From: Mucilaginibacter sp. L3T2-6
GTDB lineage: Bacteria; Bacteroidota; Bacteroidia; Sphingobacteriales; Sphingobacteriaceae
NCBI RefSeq assembly: GCF_030519355.1
Contig: NZ_JAUMKC010000022.1
Span: 42,795-106,794 of the forward strand
DNA length: 64,000 bases
Direction: 5' to 3'
The position numbers and the translations under genes were made by a program. The notes beneath the pieces are model-generated. The model was not told the origin of the DNA. It searched no databases and saw only the letters and a program-made list of their open reading frames with translations. Positions 27,118-35,530 of the stretch are shown in pieces. Positions within the stretch are counted from its first letter, which is position 1, and each line of letters starts with the position of its first letter.

Positions 27118-28410
27118 TTACAGGCGGGCGGTTACAAGGTTATCAGGCAAAAAAGCCTTCAGATCGTACAATACTGCGTTCGGCTTGCGTAGTTTTTCAA
27201 GGTCGATATTTTTGAAATCTTCGTGTGCAACTGCCAGTAAGATACCGTCGTAGCGGCGGTCTTTCGATTCTCCGTTTTCGCAGATTATTCCATAGCTGTT
27301 TTTAGCATGGTCGGCATTGGCCCACGGGTCATGAACATGCACTTTAACATTATATTCTTTAAGTCTGTTCACAATATCAATAACACGCGTGTTGCGTACA
27401 TCCGGGCAATTCTCCTTAAACGTAAAACCAAGTATCAGCACTTCTGCATTTATAACAGAGGTGCCCATACATATCATTTTCTTGATAAACTGGTCTGCTA
27501 CGTAAGCGCCCATTCCATCATTTATGCGCCTGCCTGCAAGTATTATCTCCGGATGGTAGCCCACTTCCTGCGCTTTTTGGGCTAAGTAATAAGGGTCGAC
27601 ACCTATGCAGTGCCCACCAACAAGGCCTGGCTGGAAATTCAGAAAGTTCCACTTTGTACCGGCGGCCTCTAACACTTTGTGGGTGTCTATACCCATCTTG
27701 TTAAAAATCATGGCTAACTCATTTACAAAAGCTATGTTGATGTCGCGCTGCGCATTTTCAATTACTTTTGCTGCTTCTGCAACTCTAATTGAATCGGCCT
27801 TAAATGTGCCGGCCGAGATAATGGATTTATAAAGCTGATCAACGATTTCGGCTGTTTCCGGGGTGGACCCTGAAGTAATTTTACGAATTTTTGCTACGGT
27901 GTGCGTTTTGTCTCCGGGGTTAATCCTTTCAGGCGAGTACCCTGTAAAAAAGTCAAGGTTATGCTTCATTCCCGATGCGCTTTCTAATGCGGGTACACAT
28001 TCATCTTCAGTAACGCCCGGATATACTGTTGATTCGTAAATCACAATATCACCCTTTTTTAATATTTTTCCTATTGACAAACTGGCGTTGATCAGCGGGC
28101 TTAGATCCGGCCGGTTGTTTTTATCCACCGGCGTAGGCACGGTTACTATATAGATTGAGCAGGGTTTTAATTGCTCGATATCATAGGTGCAATACAGGCC
28201 CTTCGAGGCCGAACAGTCTGCTGTAATTACCTCCAGCAGATTTACAGGGTCAATCTCTTTGGTATGATCAAAGCCTGTGATAAGCTGTTCGATGCGTTTA
28301 TTACTGATATCGAAGCCAAATACTTTGTATTGTTTTGCAAATTCCACCGCCAGTGGAAGGCCGACATAGCCCAGGCCGATAATACCGATCTGAGGTTTAT
28401 TATTAATCAT
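27118..28410 (-). CDS. UDP-N-acetylhexosamine 6-dehydrogenase (TviB/WbpA type)
   Basis: 430 residues. NAD motif GLGYVG (12-17), the middle-domain blocks FTGYSPERINPGD and EAAKVIENAQRDINIAFVNE, and the thioester cysteine C268 in VGGHCIGVDPYYL. The N-terminus (VFGFDISNKRIEQLITGFDHT) is of the TviB/WbpO type, which oxidises UDP-GlcNAc or UDP-GalNAc twice to the uronic acid. It is the first biosynthetic gene after the UpxY antiterminator (12 nt gap), giving an N-acetylated uronic acid for the EPS. Confidence 0.93.
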   Translation of the reverse strand: MINNKPQIGIIGLGYVGLPLAVEFAKQYKVFGFDISNKRIEQLITGFDHTKEIDPVNLLEVITADCSASKGLYCTYDIEQLKPCSIYIVTVPTPVDKNNRPDLSPLINASLSIGKILKKGDIVIYESTVYPGVTEDECVPALESASGMKHNLDFFTGYSPERINPGDKTHTVAKIRKITSGSTPETAEIVDQLYKSIISAGTFKADSIRVAEAAKVIENAQRDINIAFVNELAMIFNKMGIDTHKVLEAAGTKWNFLNFQPGLVGGHCIGVDPYYLAQKAQEVGYHPEIILAGRRINDGMGAYVADQFIKKMICMGTSVINAEVLILGFTFKENCPDVRNTRVIDIVNRLKEYNVKVHVHDPWANADHAKNSYGIICENGESKDRRYDGILLAVAHEDFKNIDLEKLRKPNAVLYDLKAFLPDNLVTARL

Positions 28411-28422
28411 TGTGTTTAATAT

Positions 28423-28965
28423 TTAATTGTGAATTGCGATTTGTTGAAACGGAATGCGGGTAACAAGGGCGCAGTTGATATTTTCAAGTACCATCAGCAC
28501 GTTCTTGCCATTAATTTGAACAATTTTGCCTACTTGATTAGTAAAGGGGCCATCTTTAATCATTGCCCTGTCGCCTACTGAAACGTTTGCCAGGTTAACA
28601 ATCTCAACATCTTTGTAAGCAATTAAATTCCTTTTTATTTCGTCAATAACACTGTCCCTTACTACCGCAGGGCTGCCCATATAGTAAACAAAGCCAAGCA
28701 CCCCCATGGTATAAAGCACCGACGACTCTTCCCGCCGGGAAACGTGAACAAAAACGTAGGAGTTAAATAATGGGAGGCTTACTTCCTTTTTTCGGTCGGC
28801 CCATTGATTTTGAACTTTCCTGAGCGGGCAATACGACTCTATACCTCGCTCTTTTAACAATTGATCGGCCTTTTTTTCCCACCTGGGCCTGGTATAAATC
28901 ACAAGCCACCTTTTTTCATGCAAATTAAGGTGTGCCGTTTTTGCGGTTGTTGATAAGGATTCCAT
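28423..28965 (-). CDS. UpxY/RfaH-type NusG paralogue (operon antiterminator)
   Basis: 180 residues. An NGN domain (about 18-115: WLVIYTRPRWEKKADQLL, SYCPLRKVQNQWADRKK, PLFNSYVFVHV) precedes a KOW-type domain (about 125-178: VGDRAMIKDGPFTNQVGKIV). UpxY proteins head capsule operons of Bacteroides and suppress termination in their own long operon through the untranslated leader. Its place directly behind the repeat-bearing leader (28966-29433) and before ~20 genes fits that role, as does the strong internal terminator at 10362-10397. Confidence 0.9.
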   Translation of the reverse strand: MESLSTTAKTAHLNLHEKRWLVIYTRPRWEKKADQLLKERGIESYCPLRKVQNQWADRKKEVSLPLFNSYVFVHVSRREESSVLYTMGVLGFVYYMGSPAVVRDSVIDEIKRNLIAYKDVEIVNLANVSVGDRAMIKDGPFTNQVGKIVQINGKNVLMVLENINCALVTRIPFQQIAIHN

Positions 28966-28996
28966 TATATTTGAGTAAAAAGCTTAGGGAGCGGCA

Positions 28997-29087
28997 ATGG
29001 CTTCGCCATATCACTTACATGATCCCCTTTTTGAAAATTTGAATTTTAAATTTGATTAGCGGCAACCGATAGTTCTGCAAAACATAC
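28997..29087 (-). repeat. Leader repeat, copy 1, with hairpin
   Basis: An imperfect ~90-bp unit repeated at 29172-29261. It begins with ATGGC-TTC-GCCAT (28997-29009), a 5-bp stem that reads ATGGC-GAA-GCCAT on the operon strand, followed by a near-identical TCACTTACAT segment and a T/A-rich part. It lies 31 nt upstream of the UpxY start codon and would be in its untranslated leader. Confidence 0.65.
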
Positions 29088-29171
29088 TGCCGTTTTTCTG
29101 CAGTTTATTTCAAGCCACTCTGCATCTCTTAAGGCTTGTGTAATGTGTTATTGTAGCCTTCAGTTACATGT

Positions 29172-29261
29172 ATGGCTTCGCCATGTCACTTACATAATGA
29201 CCCTTTTGAAAAAATGAATATCAAATAGATTAACAGTAACGGACAACTTACAAACAATATG
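29172..29261 (-). repeat. Leader repeat, copy 2, with hairpin
   Basis: Second copy of the ~90-bp unit, 175 bp from the first. The hairpin ATGGC-TTC-GCCAT is identical (29172-29184). After it come TCACTTACAT (identical) and an A/T-rich stretch with many matches, ending near AACAATATG. The rest of the 468-bp gap between wzc-like and UpxY genes (28966-29433) holds no credible ORF and no promoter I could recognise. Confidence 0.65.
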
Positions 29262-29433
29262 TTTTCCAATCCTCCGTACCTTTTCAGCCCCTGATTCTGT
29301 TGCGCTTATAGTATATAATACATTCTATTATGCTTTACAGCTATAAACTAACAGACTTTTCTTACATACCGGCTCTTAGCCAGTTAATTAAACAATTGCA
29401 ACGAGGTTATGTTCGCTGGTTAAACTCCGGCTG

Positions 29434-31731
29434 TTACGCATATCCATATCCAGCGTATCCGTAAGCCGGTCTGTTTTCCTTTTTTGCATCGTTAAATACA
29501 ACCATCAGGTTTTTAAACCTTTCATTCTCATAAATATCCTTTAGTATTTCCAGTTGCCCGATATTGGTGTAATTGTACCTCACCAGGTAGATACTTAAAT
29601 CAGTATATCGTGCCAAACTAAATGCATCAGCAACATGACCAACCGGCGACGTATCCAGTATAATATAGTCAAACTGTTCTTTTAAACCGTTAAACAAGTC
29701 GTCCATGCGGGGCGACATCAACAGTTCAGCCGGATTCTTAGGTAATGAGCCACACCCCAAAACATACAGACTACTGTTCTTCGGATAAGGCTGTATGCTA
29801 TCAGCCAGATGCACAATGTCCCCCTGCAAAAATTCAGCTATGCCCGGCCTTTGCGACATTCCCATTTTTTTTAACAGATCGGGTTTGCGCAGATCGAATT
29901 CCATTATTAACACCTTCTTATCAAGAAGCGCAAGCGTGAGCGCTAAATTTATGCTGACAAATGTTTTACCCTCGCCCTGCATGCACGAAGTAACCAGCAT
30001 TACTTTATTATGCGAATATTTATTTATAGCATCCAGATTAGTACGGATATATCTAAAAAGCTCCGATATCATGGTTTTACTGCCATGCTGCACGGCTATC
30101 TGCCCTTTAACATCGTTATGTGTAAGTTCACCAAGTATCCTGGCCCCGGTTATCTCTTTTAAAACAGCCGGATTTTTAACTTTTATATTAAATTGCTGCC
30201 GGGTAAAAATAAACATGGCCGGAACCAGCAGACCAAAAATGCTGCTGCACAGATACATGAGTTGTTTCCTGGGATATTTCGGCACCGGGTCAAATGAAGG
30301 CTTGTCTACTATTTGAGCCGATGGTATGGTGGCGGATAATGATAAAGCCGTTTCCTCACGTTTCTGCAGCAAATACTGATATAAAGCAGTTTTTACCCCC
30401 TGCTCGCGCCCCCGTTGTAACAGTCCGCGCTCAAGTGAAGGTACCGAACGCACCTTGCTGTCGTAACGAGCATAGTTTCGCGCCAGCAGGTTACGCTGAA
30501 TGGTGAAGCCTTTTTTGATATTGGCCAGGTTCTCCTGGATATTGACCCTAAGACTGGATATTTGGTCACTTAAATTTTGCACCAAAGGGTTGCTTAAATT
30601 TGCATTGCGCAATAACCGGTTTCGTTCAAGCTGCAGGTCATTAAACCGGGTTATCAAATTATTCAGCACCGGGTCTGTTAAACCCATTGTACTGGGCACG
30701 GCGTTATATTGGTTATTGGTGTTACCAAGATACGCTTCAATTGATTTTACTATGCTTAGCTGAGTATTTGATTCGCCCAGCATCTGGTTGTATTCGGCTG
30801 TTTTAGCCAAATTTATTTGTGCCCCCGAACTGGCCTCTTCGGCGCTGTTTTGTTTCTTGTAGTTCTCTATGTCCCCTTCCGCATAAGAAAGTTCCTGCTC
30901 CATGGATTTTAACCGGTTGTCGATAAACATAATCGTATTTACCGCCGTCGTATTTTTCTTTTGAACATTTTCAGCGTTATAAATACTGATTATATTTGAA
31001 AGGATGTCGAGCCCCCTGGCCGGAACGGGATCAATGAGCGTTAAGATAATTGTGTTCGATTCTTTTATAACCGGGTTTACCATCAAGCCGCCGGCGCTGT
31101 AGGCAGCAGCCATTACCGATAAATTGTTAAATTTAACAGTTAACAGCCGGGGGCCATACAAAAATGCGGGGCCTTGGGTCACTCTTAGGGTATAGTCGGC
31201 GTGCCTTATTTCCTGGCCATATTTATAGGTCCATTGTGCTAAGCCATCGTGCAGCACAAATGTGCTGTCGGTTAGTTTTTCGAGTTGCAGTTCCTTCAGA
31301 TACGCAGTTCTGAATAGTCTTATAACATCTACTTTTACGGGCAGTTCCTCTCCGTACAATTCCTTTGTTTTAAAGCTCCCCTCGTTATAGAAGTACGACA
31401 CACCAAGATTGAGTTTCTTCAATACGCCATATATAAGGTCTTTAGAGCGGATAACCTCCATTTCGTTGTCCACAGTTTTGGTTTCCTGGAACATATTCAG
31501 GTCACTAAATGCTGTCGCTTTAAGTATCCCGTCTCCCTTTTTGTCATCAGGTATAAGCAAAGTGCTGGTTATCCGGTATTGCGGTGTAGCATAGCCCAGG
31601 TAAAGCCACATAATAGCTACACTAATAATTAATGATAACAGGAATACGTACCATCGCTTTGCATAAGGTGCCATTTTGCTTTTAAAATCAGCCGGGCGAT
31701 TGGTTGCTTTATGTGCGTTTGTAATATCCAT
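29434..31731 (-). CDS. wzc: Wzc-type chain-length determinant with BY-kinase domain
   Basis: 765 residues from the ATG at 31731 (the codon before it in frame is GTG). A first transmembrane helix (~30-50) and a second near 505-525 enclose a long periplasmic Wzz/GNVR region with coiled-coil stretches. The cytoplasmic kinase has Walker A GEGKT (586-590), Walker A' LIMEFDLRKPD and Walker B YIILDTSPVG. The C-terminal tail is a short tyrosine cluster (AYGYAGYGYA), the autophosphorylation site of this family. It controls polymer length and export along with the Wza-like lipoprotein 36 nt upstream. Confidence 0.93.
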   Translation of the reverse strand: MDITNAHKATNRPADFKSKMAPYAKRWYVFLLSLIISVAIMWLYLGYATPQYRITSTLLIPDDKKGDGILKATAFSDLNMFQETKTVDNEMEVIRSKDLIYGVLKKLNLGVSYFYNEGSFKTKELYGEELPVKVDVIRLFRTAYLKELQLEKLTDSTFVLHDGLAQWTYKYGQEIRHADYTLRVTQGPAFLYGPRLLTVKFNNLSVMAAAYSAGGLMVNPVIKESNTIILTLIDPVPARGLDILSNIISIYNAENVQKKNTTAVNTIMFIDNRLKSMEQELSYAEGDIENYKKQNSAEEASSGAQINLAKTAEYNQMLGESNTQLSIVKSIEAYLGNTNNQYNAVPSTMGLTDPVLNNLITRFNDLQLERNRLLRNANLSNPLVQNLSDQISSLRVNIQENLANIKKGFTIQRNLLARNYARYDSKVRSVPSLERGLLQRGREQGVKTALYQYLLQKREETALSLSATIPSAQIVDKPSFDPVPKYPRKQLMYLCSSIFGLLVPAMFIFTRQQFNIKVKNPAVLKEITGARILGELTHNDVKGQIAVQHGSKTMISELFRYIRTNLDAINKYSHNKVMLVTSCMQGEGKTFVSINLALTLALLDKKVLIMEFDLRKPDLLKKMGMSQRPGIAEFLQGDIVHLADSIQPYPKNSSLYVLGCGSLPKNPAELLMSPRMDDLFNGLKEQFDYIILDTSPVGHVADAFSLARYTDLSIYLVRYNYTNIGQLEILKDIYENERFKNLMVVFNDAKKENRPAYGYAGYGYA

Positions 31732-31767
31732 CACAATCTGTTTTGATAGTTTTCTTTTATCCGTTTT

Positions 31768-32529
31768 TTATCTTCTGAGCAGCACTGCAGCCAAAACCGC
31801 CAGCGCTGATATTGCAGCTGTAACAAGTGGCATCAGCCTGGTATTCTGACTGTATTCAACAGCCTTGGACCGGTCCGGCTCCACGTAAACTATATCATTT
31901 TGCTTAAGGTAGAAGTATGGGGAGCTCAATACCTCCTTGTTATTCAGATTTAGCTTTCTTATGGTTTTACCGCCTCCTTCGCTGCGGATTACCAATACGC
32001 GCTCCCTCTTTCCGTACACTGTCATATCTCCTGCCAGGCCCAGCGCTTCAAGCACATTTACCTTTTCATCGGGTATTAAAAAGCTGGATGGCTTATTAAC
32101 CTCGCCTATTACGGTTATCTTGAAATTTATTATCTGGACATCCACAACCGGATTTTTCACCTGTTTGCTAAGTTTAGCGGCTATGGCTGAATCAGCCTGC
32201 TCTATGGTCATGCCCTCAATTTTAAAATCACCGATTAACGGCATATGTATCATGCCCTCTTTATTTACGCGGTAACCCTCCCTTTTTGCAGTACCATCAG
32301 CAGACACGTTTTTATTATTTGCAAAAAGAAGGTCGGATTCGGGACTGGAACTGTTCATCGAGACACTTACAATATCATTTTGCCTGATGCGGACATCCTG
32401 CCCCTGCAAATCATTAACCGAAACGGTATTGGCAAGGTCGCTAAAGTATACCAGGTCCCTTCTGGCTGCACATGAACCTAAAAGGATTATCAGTAGTAAA
32501 CAGCCGCAGCTAAATGTTCTTTTTGTCAT
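31768..32529 (-). CDS. wza: Wza-like polysaccharide export lipoprotein
   Basis: 253 residues. Lipoprotein signal with lipobox LLGSC, then a Poly_export domain (QDVRIRQNDIVSVSMNS, INKEGMIHMPLIGDF-like text) and an SLBB domain (KITVIGEVNKPSSFLIPDEKVNVLEAL). The C-terminus ends with a single hydrophobic segment (LMPLVTAAISALAVLAAVLL) before RR, common in Bacteroidota members. It forms the outer-membrane export channel. It is the first gene of the minus-strand EPS run; a candidate promoter lies 45 nt upstream. Confidence 0.92.
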   Translation of the reverse strand: MTKRTFSCGCLLLIILLGSCAARRDLVYFSDLANTVSVNDLQGQDVRIRQNDIVSVSMNSSSPESDLLFANNKNVSADGTAKREGYRVNKEGMIHMPLIGDFKIEGMTIEQADSAIAAKLSKQVKNPVVDVQIINFKITVIGEVNKPSSFLIPDEKVNVLEALGLAGDMTVYGKRERVLVIRSEGGGKTIRKLNLNNKEVLSSPYFYLKQNDIVYVEPDRSKAVEYSQNTRLMPLVTAAISALAVLAAVLLRR

Positions 32530-32573
32530 CGGTGAAAAATATAATTAGTTTATATTTCTGTTATTTGATATAG

Positions 32574-32597
32574 CAAATCTATTTGTTTGTAAATCAA
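32574..32597 (-). promoter_or_regulatory. Candidate promoter of wza-wzc
   Basis: On the minus strand TAGATTTG (32581-32574) fits the Bacteroidota -7 box TAnnTTTG. A TTGAT lies 11 nt before it, which is closer than the usual ~19-nt spacing of the -33 box, so the upstream element is doubtful. The same TTGAT-N11-TAGATTTG arrangement precedes glmS. Confidence 0.4.
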
Positions 32598-32647
32598 TTA
32601 AGTACGGATTATTTGAATTGAAATTTTATTGTAAATAACCCCGTTTA

Positions 32648-32728
32648 TTTTACATATAATGTAAAAAATGCGTGTATTCCCGTTTACAAACGCTGTAAAA
32701 AAGCCTGTAAAATCTGTGTTTTTACAGG
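32648..32728. promoter_or_regulatory. Cluster of TGTAAAA heptamers upstream of wza
   Basis: Five TGTAAAA/TTTTACA words within 81 bp. They form one palindrome, TTTTACAT-ATA-ATGTAAAA (32648-32666), a single word at 32694-32700, and a 9-bp inverted repeat CCTGTAAAA-N7-TTTTACAGG (32704-32728). The array lies 50-150 bp above the candidate wza promoter, a position suited to an activator or repressor. The rest of the 32530-33032 gap contains no credible gene. Confidence 0.45.
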
Positions 32729-33032
32729 GGGAAAAAATTGGTTCATTTCTTTCCGCCGCTAATCTTTTTTTGCATTTTTTTTGGGGATGACAACTCAATC
32801 ATTACGGAAAAATATCGCGGGGTTACTTAGCAGACAAACGGCTTATAATGCCCGGGCAACGGCGGGTTAAAATACATTGCGAAACAGATACGGTGACAGC
32901 TTTAGCTTTTGCCAAAAAGACCGGCCGCCTGCCTGATCGTGGTCTTAAACGAATGCAGACGCCGCTTTAAACCGGTATTTAAATGACGAGAAGAAAAACT
33001 CTGCCCGCGCTTGCGGGGCACAGGTATGATAC

Positions 33033-33066
33033 AAAAAAGCCAACTGGATGGAGCTTCCAATTGGCT
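33033..33066 (-). terminator. Rho-independent terminator of glmS
   Basis: An 11-bp stem with one mismatch, 33038-33048 (AGCCAACTGGA) against 33056-33066, with a 7-nt loop, and TTTTTT follows on the minus strand (A tract 33033-33038). It lies 61 nt behind the glmS stop codon. Confidence 0.85.
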
Positions 33067-33126
33067 ACTTAAAACTGATGATATTATTGAACAAAAGGCT
33101 TAGGTCGGGTTATTTAAGTTAGTATG

Positions 33127-34965
33127 TTATTCAACAGTGACTGATTTGGCAAGATTGCGCGGCTGATCGACATTGCAGCCCCGCATTGCAGCAATATGAT
33201 ATGCAAGTAACTGTAGCGGTATAGTAGCCAACAGCGGCAAAAAAGCTTCGTCTGAATCAGGAATTTCGATGTAATCGTCCGCCATTTTTGAAACAACTGT
33301 ATCGCCCGCAGTAACAATTGCAATTACCTGCCCTTTGCGGGCTTTAACCTCCTGGATGTTGCTGATGACCTTTTCGTAAGATGAATTTTTCGTGGCTATA
33401 AATACCACCGGCATATTGGCATCTATTAAGGCGATCGGGCCATGTTTCATCTCGGCAGCCGGATAGCCTTCAGCGTGTATGTACGAGATTTCTTTTAATT
33501 TAAGTGCGGCTTCCAAAGCAACCGGGAATCCGCATCCTCTGCCCAGGAACAAGCAATTGCCGGCGCCCTTCGTTTGGGCGGCAATATTCTTTATCAGTTC
33601 GTTTGATTCCAGCACCATCGTTATTTTTTCAGGTATGGTATCAAGCTCGGTCAGCAGGCTGGTTATTTTGCCTGGCGACAATGTATTCCTTTGCTGTGCA
33701 ATGTATATTGCAATAAGTGTAAGCACCGTAACCTGCGCAGTAAATGCTTTTGTTGAGGCAACGCCAATTTCGGGCCCGGCGTGGGTATAAACTCCGGCGT
33801 GGGTGATACGGGGTATCGATGCGCCGGCAACATTACATATTCCTAAAATTGTAGCGCCGCGCTCTTTTGCTATTTCAATGGCAGCCATAGTATCGGCCGT
33901 CTCGCCGGATTGCGATATGGCAATTACTACGTCATTATCATTTATAATAGGATTGCGGTATCTGAATTCTGATGCATACTCAACCTCCACCGGGATACGG
34001 GCAAATTCTTCGATCAGGTATTCACCAGCCAAACCTGCATGCCACGATGTGCCGCAGGCGAAAATAATTATACGGTCGGCGTTTCTCAATTTTTCGGCAT
34101 ATTCCTTTATCCCTCCCAATTCCACTTTGCCAAGCCCGGGATAGATGCGGCCTCGCATGCAATCTCGTACAGAGCGTGGTTGCTCAAATATTTCTTTAAG
34201 CATAAAATGGTCAAACCCGCCCTTTTCAAGCGCTTCAAGTTTTAATTCCAGCTCATGTATCAGGGGAGACTGAACAACGTTGCCCAGATGTTTTATTAAA
34301 ATTCCGTCCCGCTTTATTAAAGCGGCTTCGTTATCATTTAAATAGATCACATTTTTAACATATTCAACAATTGGTGTTGCATCAGAACCTACCAAATATT
34401 CGCCCTCGCCTACGCCAATAACCAAAGGGCTCCCTTTTCTGGCTGCAATCAACTGATCGGGGTTTTCGCGGTCCAGTATTACTATCGCGTAAGCGCCCAC
34501 CACTTCTGCCATTGCCAGTTGCACTGCCTCCAGCAAATCTACCTGCTCCATCCGCTGTATTTCTTCAACCAGGTGTATCAAAACCTCCGTGTCGGTGTCG
34601 CTTTCAAAAATGTGGCCGCGGCGGGTCAGTTCCGCCTTAAGTACCGGGTAGTTTTCAATTATTCCGTTATGAATAATGTGCAGGCGCTTATCGTTCGAAC
34701 TATGAGGGTGTGAATTCCGGTCAGACGGCACACCATGGGTTGCCCACCGCGTGTGGCCTATTGCAATTGTACCGGTGCGGTCTTTACCTTCTGTATACGA
34801 TTCCAGTACCGATACCCTGCCTGCTTTTTTATAGACACTAAAACCGCGGTTATTAATAATGGCTATTCCGGCACTGTCATAACCGCGGTATTCCAGTCTT
34901 TTCAAACCTTTTAACACTACCGGCCATGCTTCGCGGTAGCCAATGTAACCTACTATTCCACACAT
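33127..34965 (-). CDS. glmS: Glutamine-fructose-6-phosphate aminotransferase
   Basis: 612 residues, the full family length. Catalytic Cys2 (MCGIVGYIG) fixes the start. The glutaminase domain spans ~1-240 (TRWATHG, NGIIENY), followed by two SIS isomerase domains (FACGTSWHAGL, ISQSGETADT, VASTKAF, GRGCGFPVALEAALKLKE) and the canonical C-terminus DQPRNLAKSVTVE. It makes GlcN-6-P from Fru-6-P and glutamine, the first step towards UDP-GlcNAc, which the neighbouring EPS pathway draws on. No sign of a glmS ribozyme. It is monocistronic, with its own promoter candidate and terminator. Confidence 0.98.
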   Translation of the reverse strand: MCGIVGYIGYREAWPVVLKGLKRLEYRGYDSAGIAIINNRGFSVYKKAGRVSVLESYTEGKDRTGTIAIGHTRWATHGVPSDRNSHPHSSNDKRLHIIHNGIIENYPVLKAELTRRGHIFESDTDTEVLIHLVEEIQRMEQVDLLEAVQLAMAEVVGAYAIVILDRENPDQLIAARKGSPLVIGVGEGEYLVGSDATPIVEYVKNVIYLNDNEAALIKRDGILIKHLGNVVQSPLIHELELKLEALEKGGFDHFMLKEIFEQPRSVRDCMRGRIYPGLGKVELGGIKEYAEKLRNADRIIIFACGTSWHAGLAGEYLIEEFARIPVEVEYASEFRYRNPIINDNDVVIAISQSGETADTMAAIEIAKERGATILGICNVAGASIPRITHAGVYTHAGPEIGVASTKAFTAQVTVLTLIAIYIAQQRNTLSPGKITSLLTELDTIPEKITMVLESNELIKNIAAQTKGAGNCLFLGRGCGFPVALEAALKLKEISYIHAEGYPAAEMKHGPIALIDANMPVVFIATKNSSYEKVISNIQEVKARKGQVIAIVTAGDTVVSKMADDYIEIPDSDEAFLPLLATIPLQLLAYHIAAMRGCNVDQPRNLAKSVTVE

Positions 34966-35022
34966 ATTTTAAAGCTTTTACTTTTAGTTCGGGCCGCCCT
35001 TCTTAAAAAGAGGACGACAATC

Positions 35023-35046
35023 CAAATCTATCCTATTAACTATCAA
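35023..35046 (-). promoter_or_regulatory. Candidate promoter of glmS
   Basis: TAGATTTG on the minus strand (35030-35023) matches the -7 consensus TAnnTTTG, 58 nt above the glmS start. TTGAT lies 11 nt upstream of it, as before wza. The remainder of the 34966-35530 gap shows only a second -7-like word for the MBOAT gene. Confidence 0.45.
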
Positions 35047-35409
35047 TATGATACAGGTTTTATCAGGTTGATATTAAATTGTAAAACAGCCGTGATTTTT
35101 CACAAGCCCCGACACATAAATTACCGGCATGGTTTACATTTTTCGCAAAACTAATGCACTTTCCGGGTACTTTTCCACTGGCTCATGGCTTGTCGCGCCA
35201 GGCTATAACTATAAGTATAAGTTAAATCAGGCGGATATGGCAGGCTTCAAAAAATGTCATCTCTCGCTGAAATTTCCAAGGTAACCTCTCTTGCGTTTGC
35301 TTTACAGGAAATAATTTACTATTCATTTAAAGAGAATGCCCAGCTGTATAAAAGTTGTAAATATTTTATACAGCATTGTACGCAATTACGCCTCACCTGA
35401 TGCCGGTCA

Positions 35410-35417
35410 TAAATTTG
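35410..35417 (+). promoter_or_regulatory. -7-like box before the MBOAT gene
   Basis: TAAATTTG fits TAnnTTTG and lies 113 nt upstream of the MBOAT start codon. I could not find a TTTG at the expected distance upstream, so this is weak. Confidence 0.3.
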
Positions 35418-35530
35418 AATACTTATAAAAGCTAATTTTAAATCACTGATAAACAGCAGCTAATTTTAATAATCGCCTTGCATATTACTATTGGCGCATA
35501 GCTGAATTACACTTGATAAATAGATACATT

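Noticed and set aside
32598..32798. Minus-strand open frame of 66 codons upstream of wza
   Set aside because: It runs through the TGTAAAA repeats and A/T-rich DNA, has Lys/Ile-biased text without family resemblance, and lies where a promoter region is expected.
34966..35022. glmS ribozyme
   Set aside because: No catalytic core or pseudoknot pattern seen, and the ribozyme is known mainly from Firmicutes.
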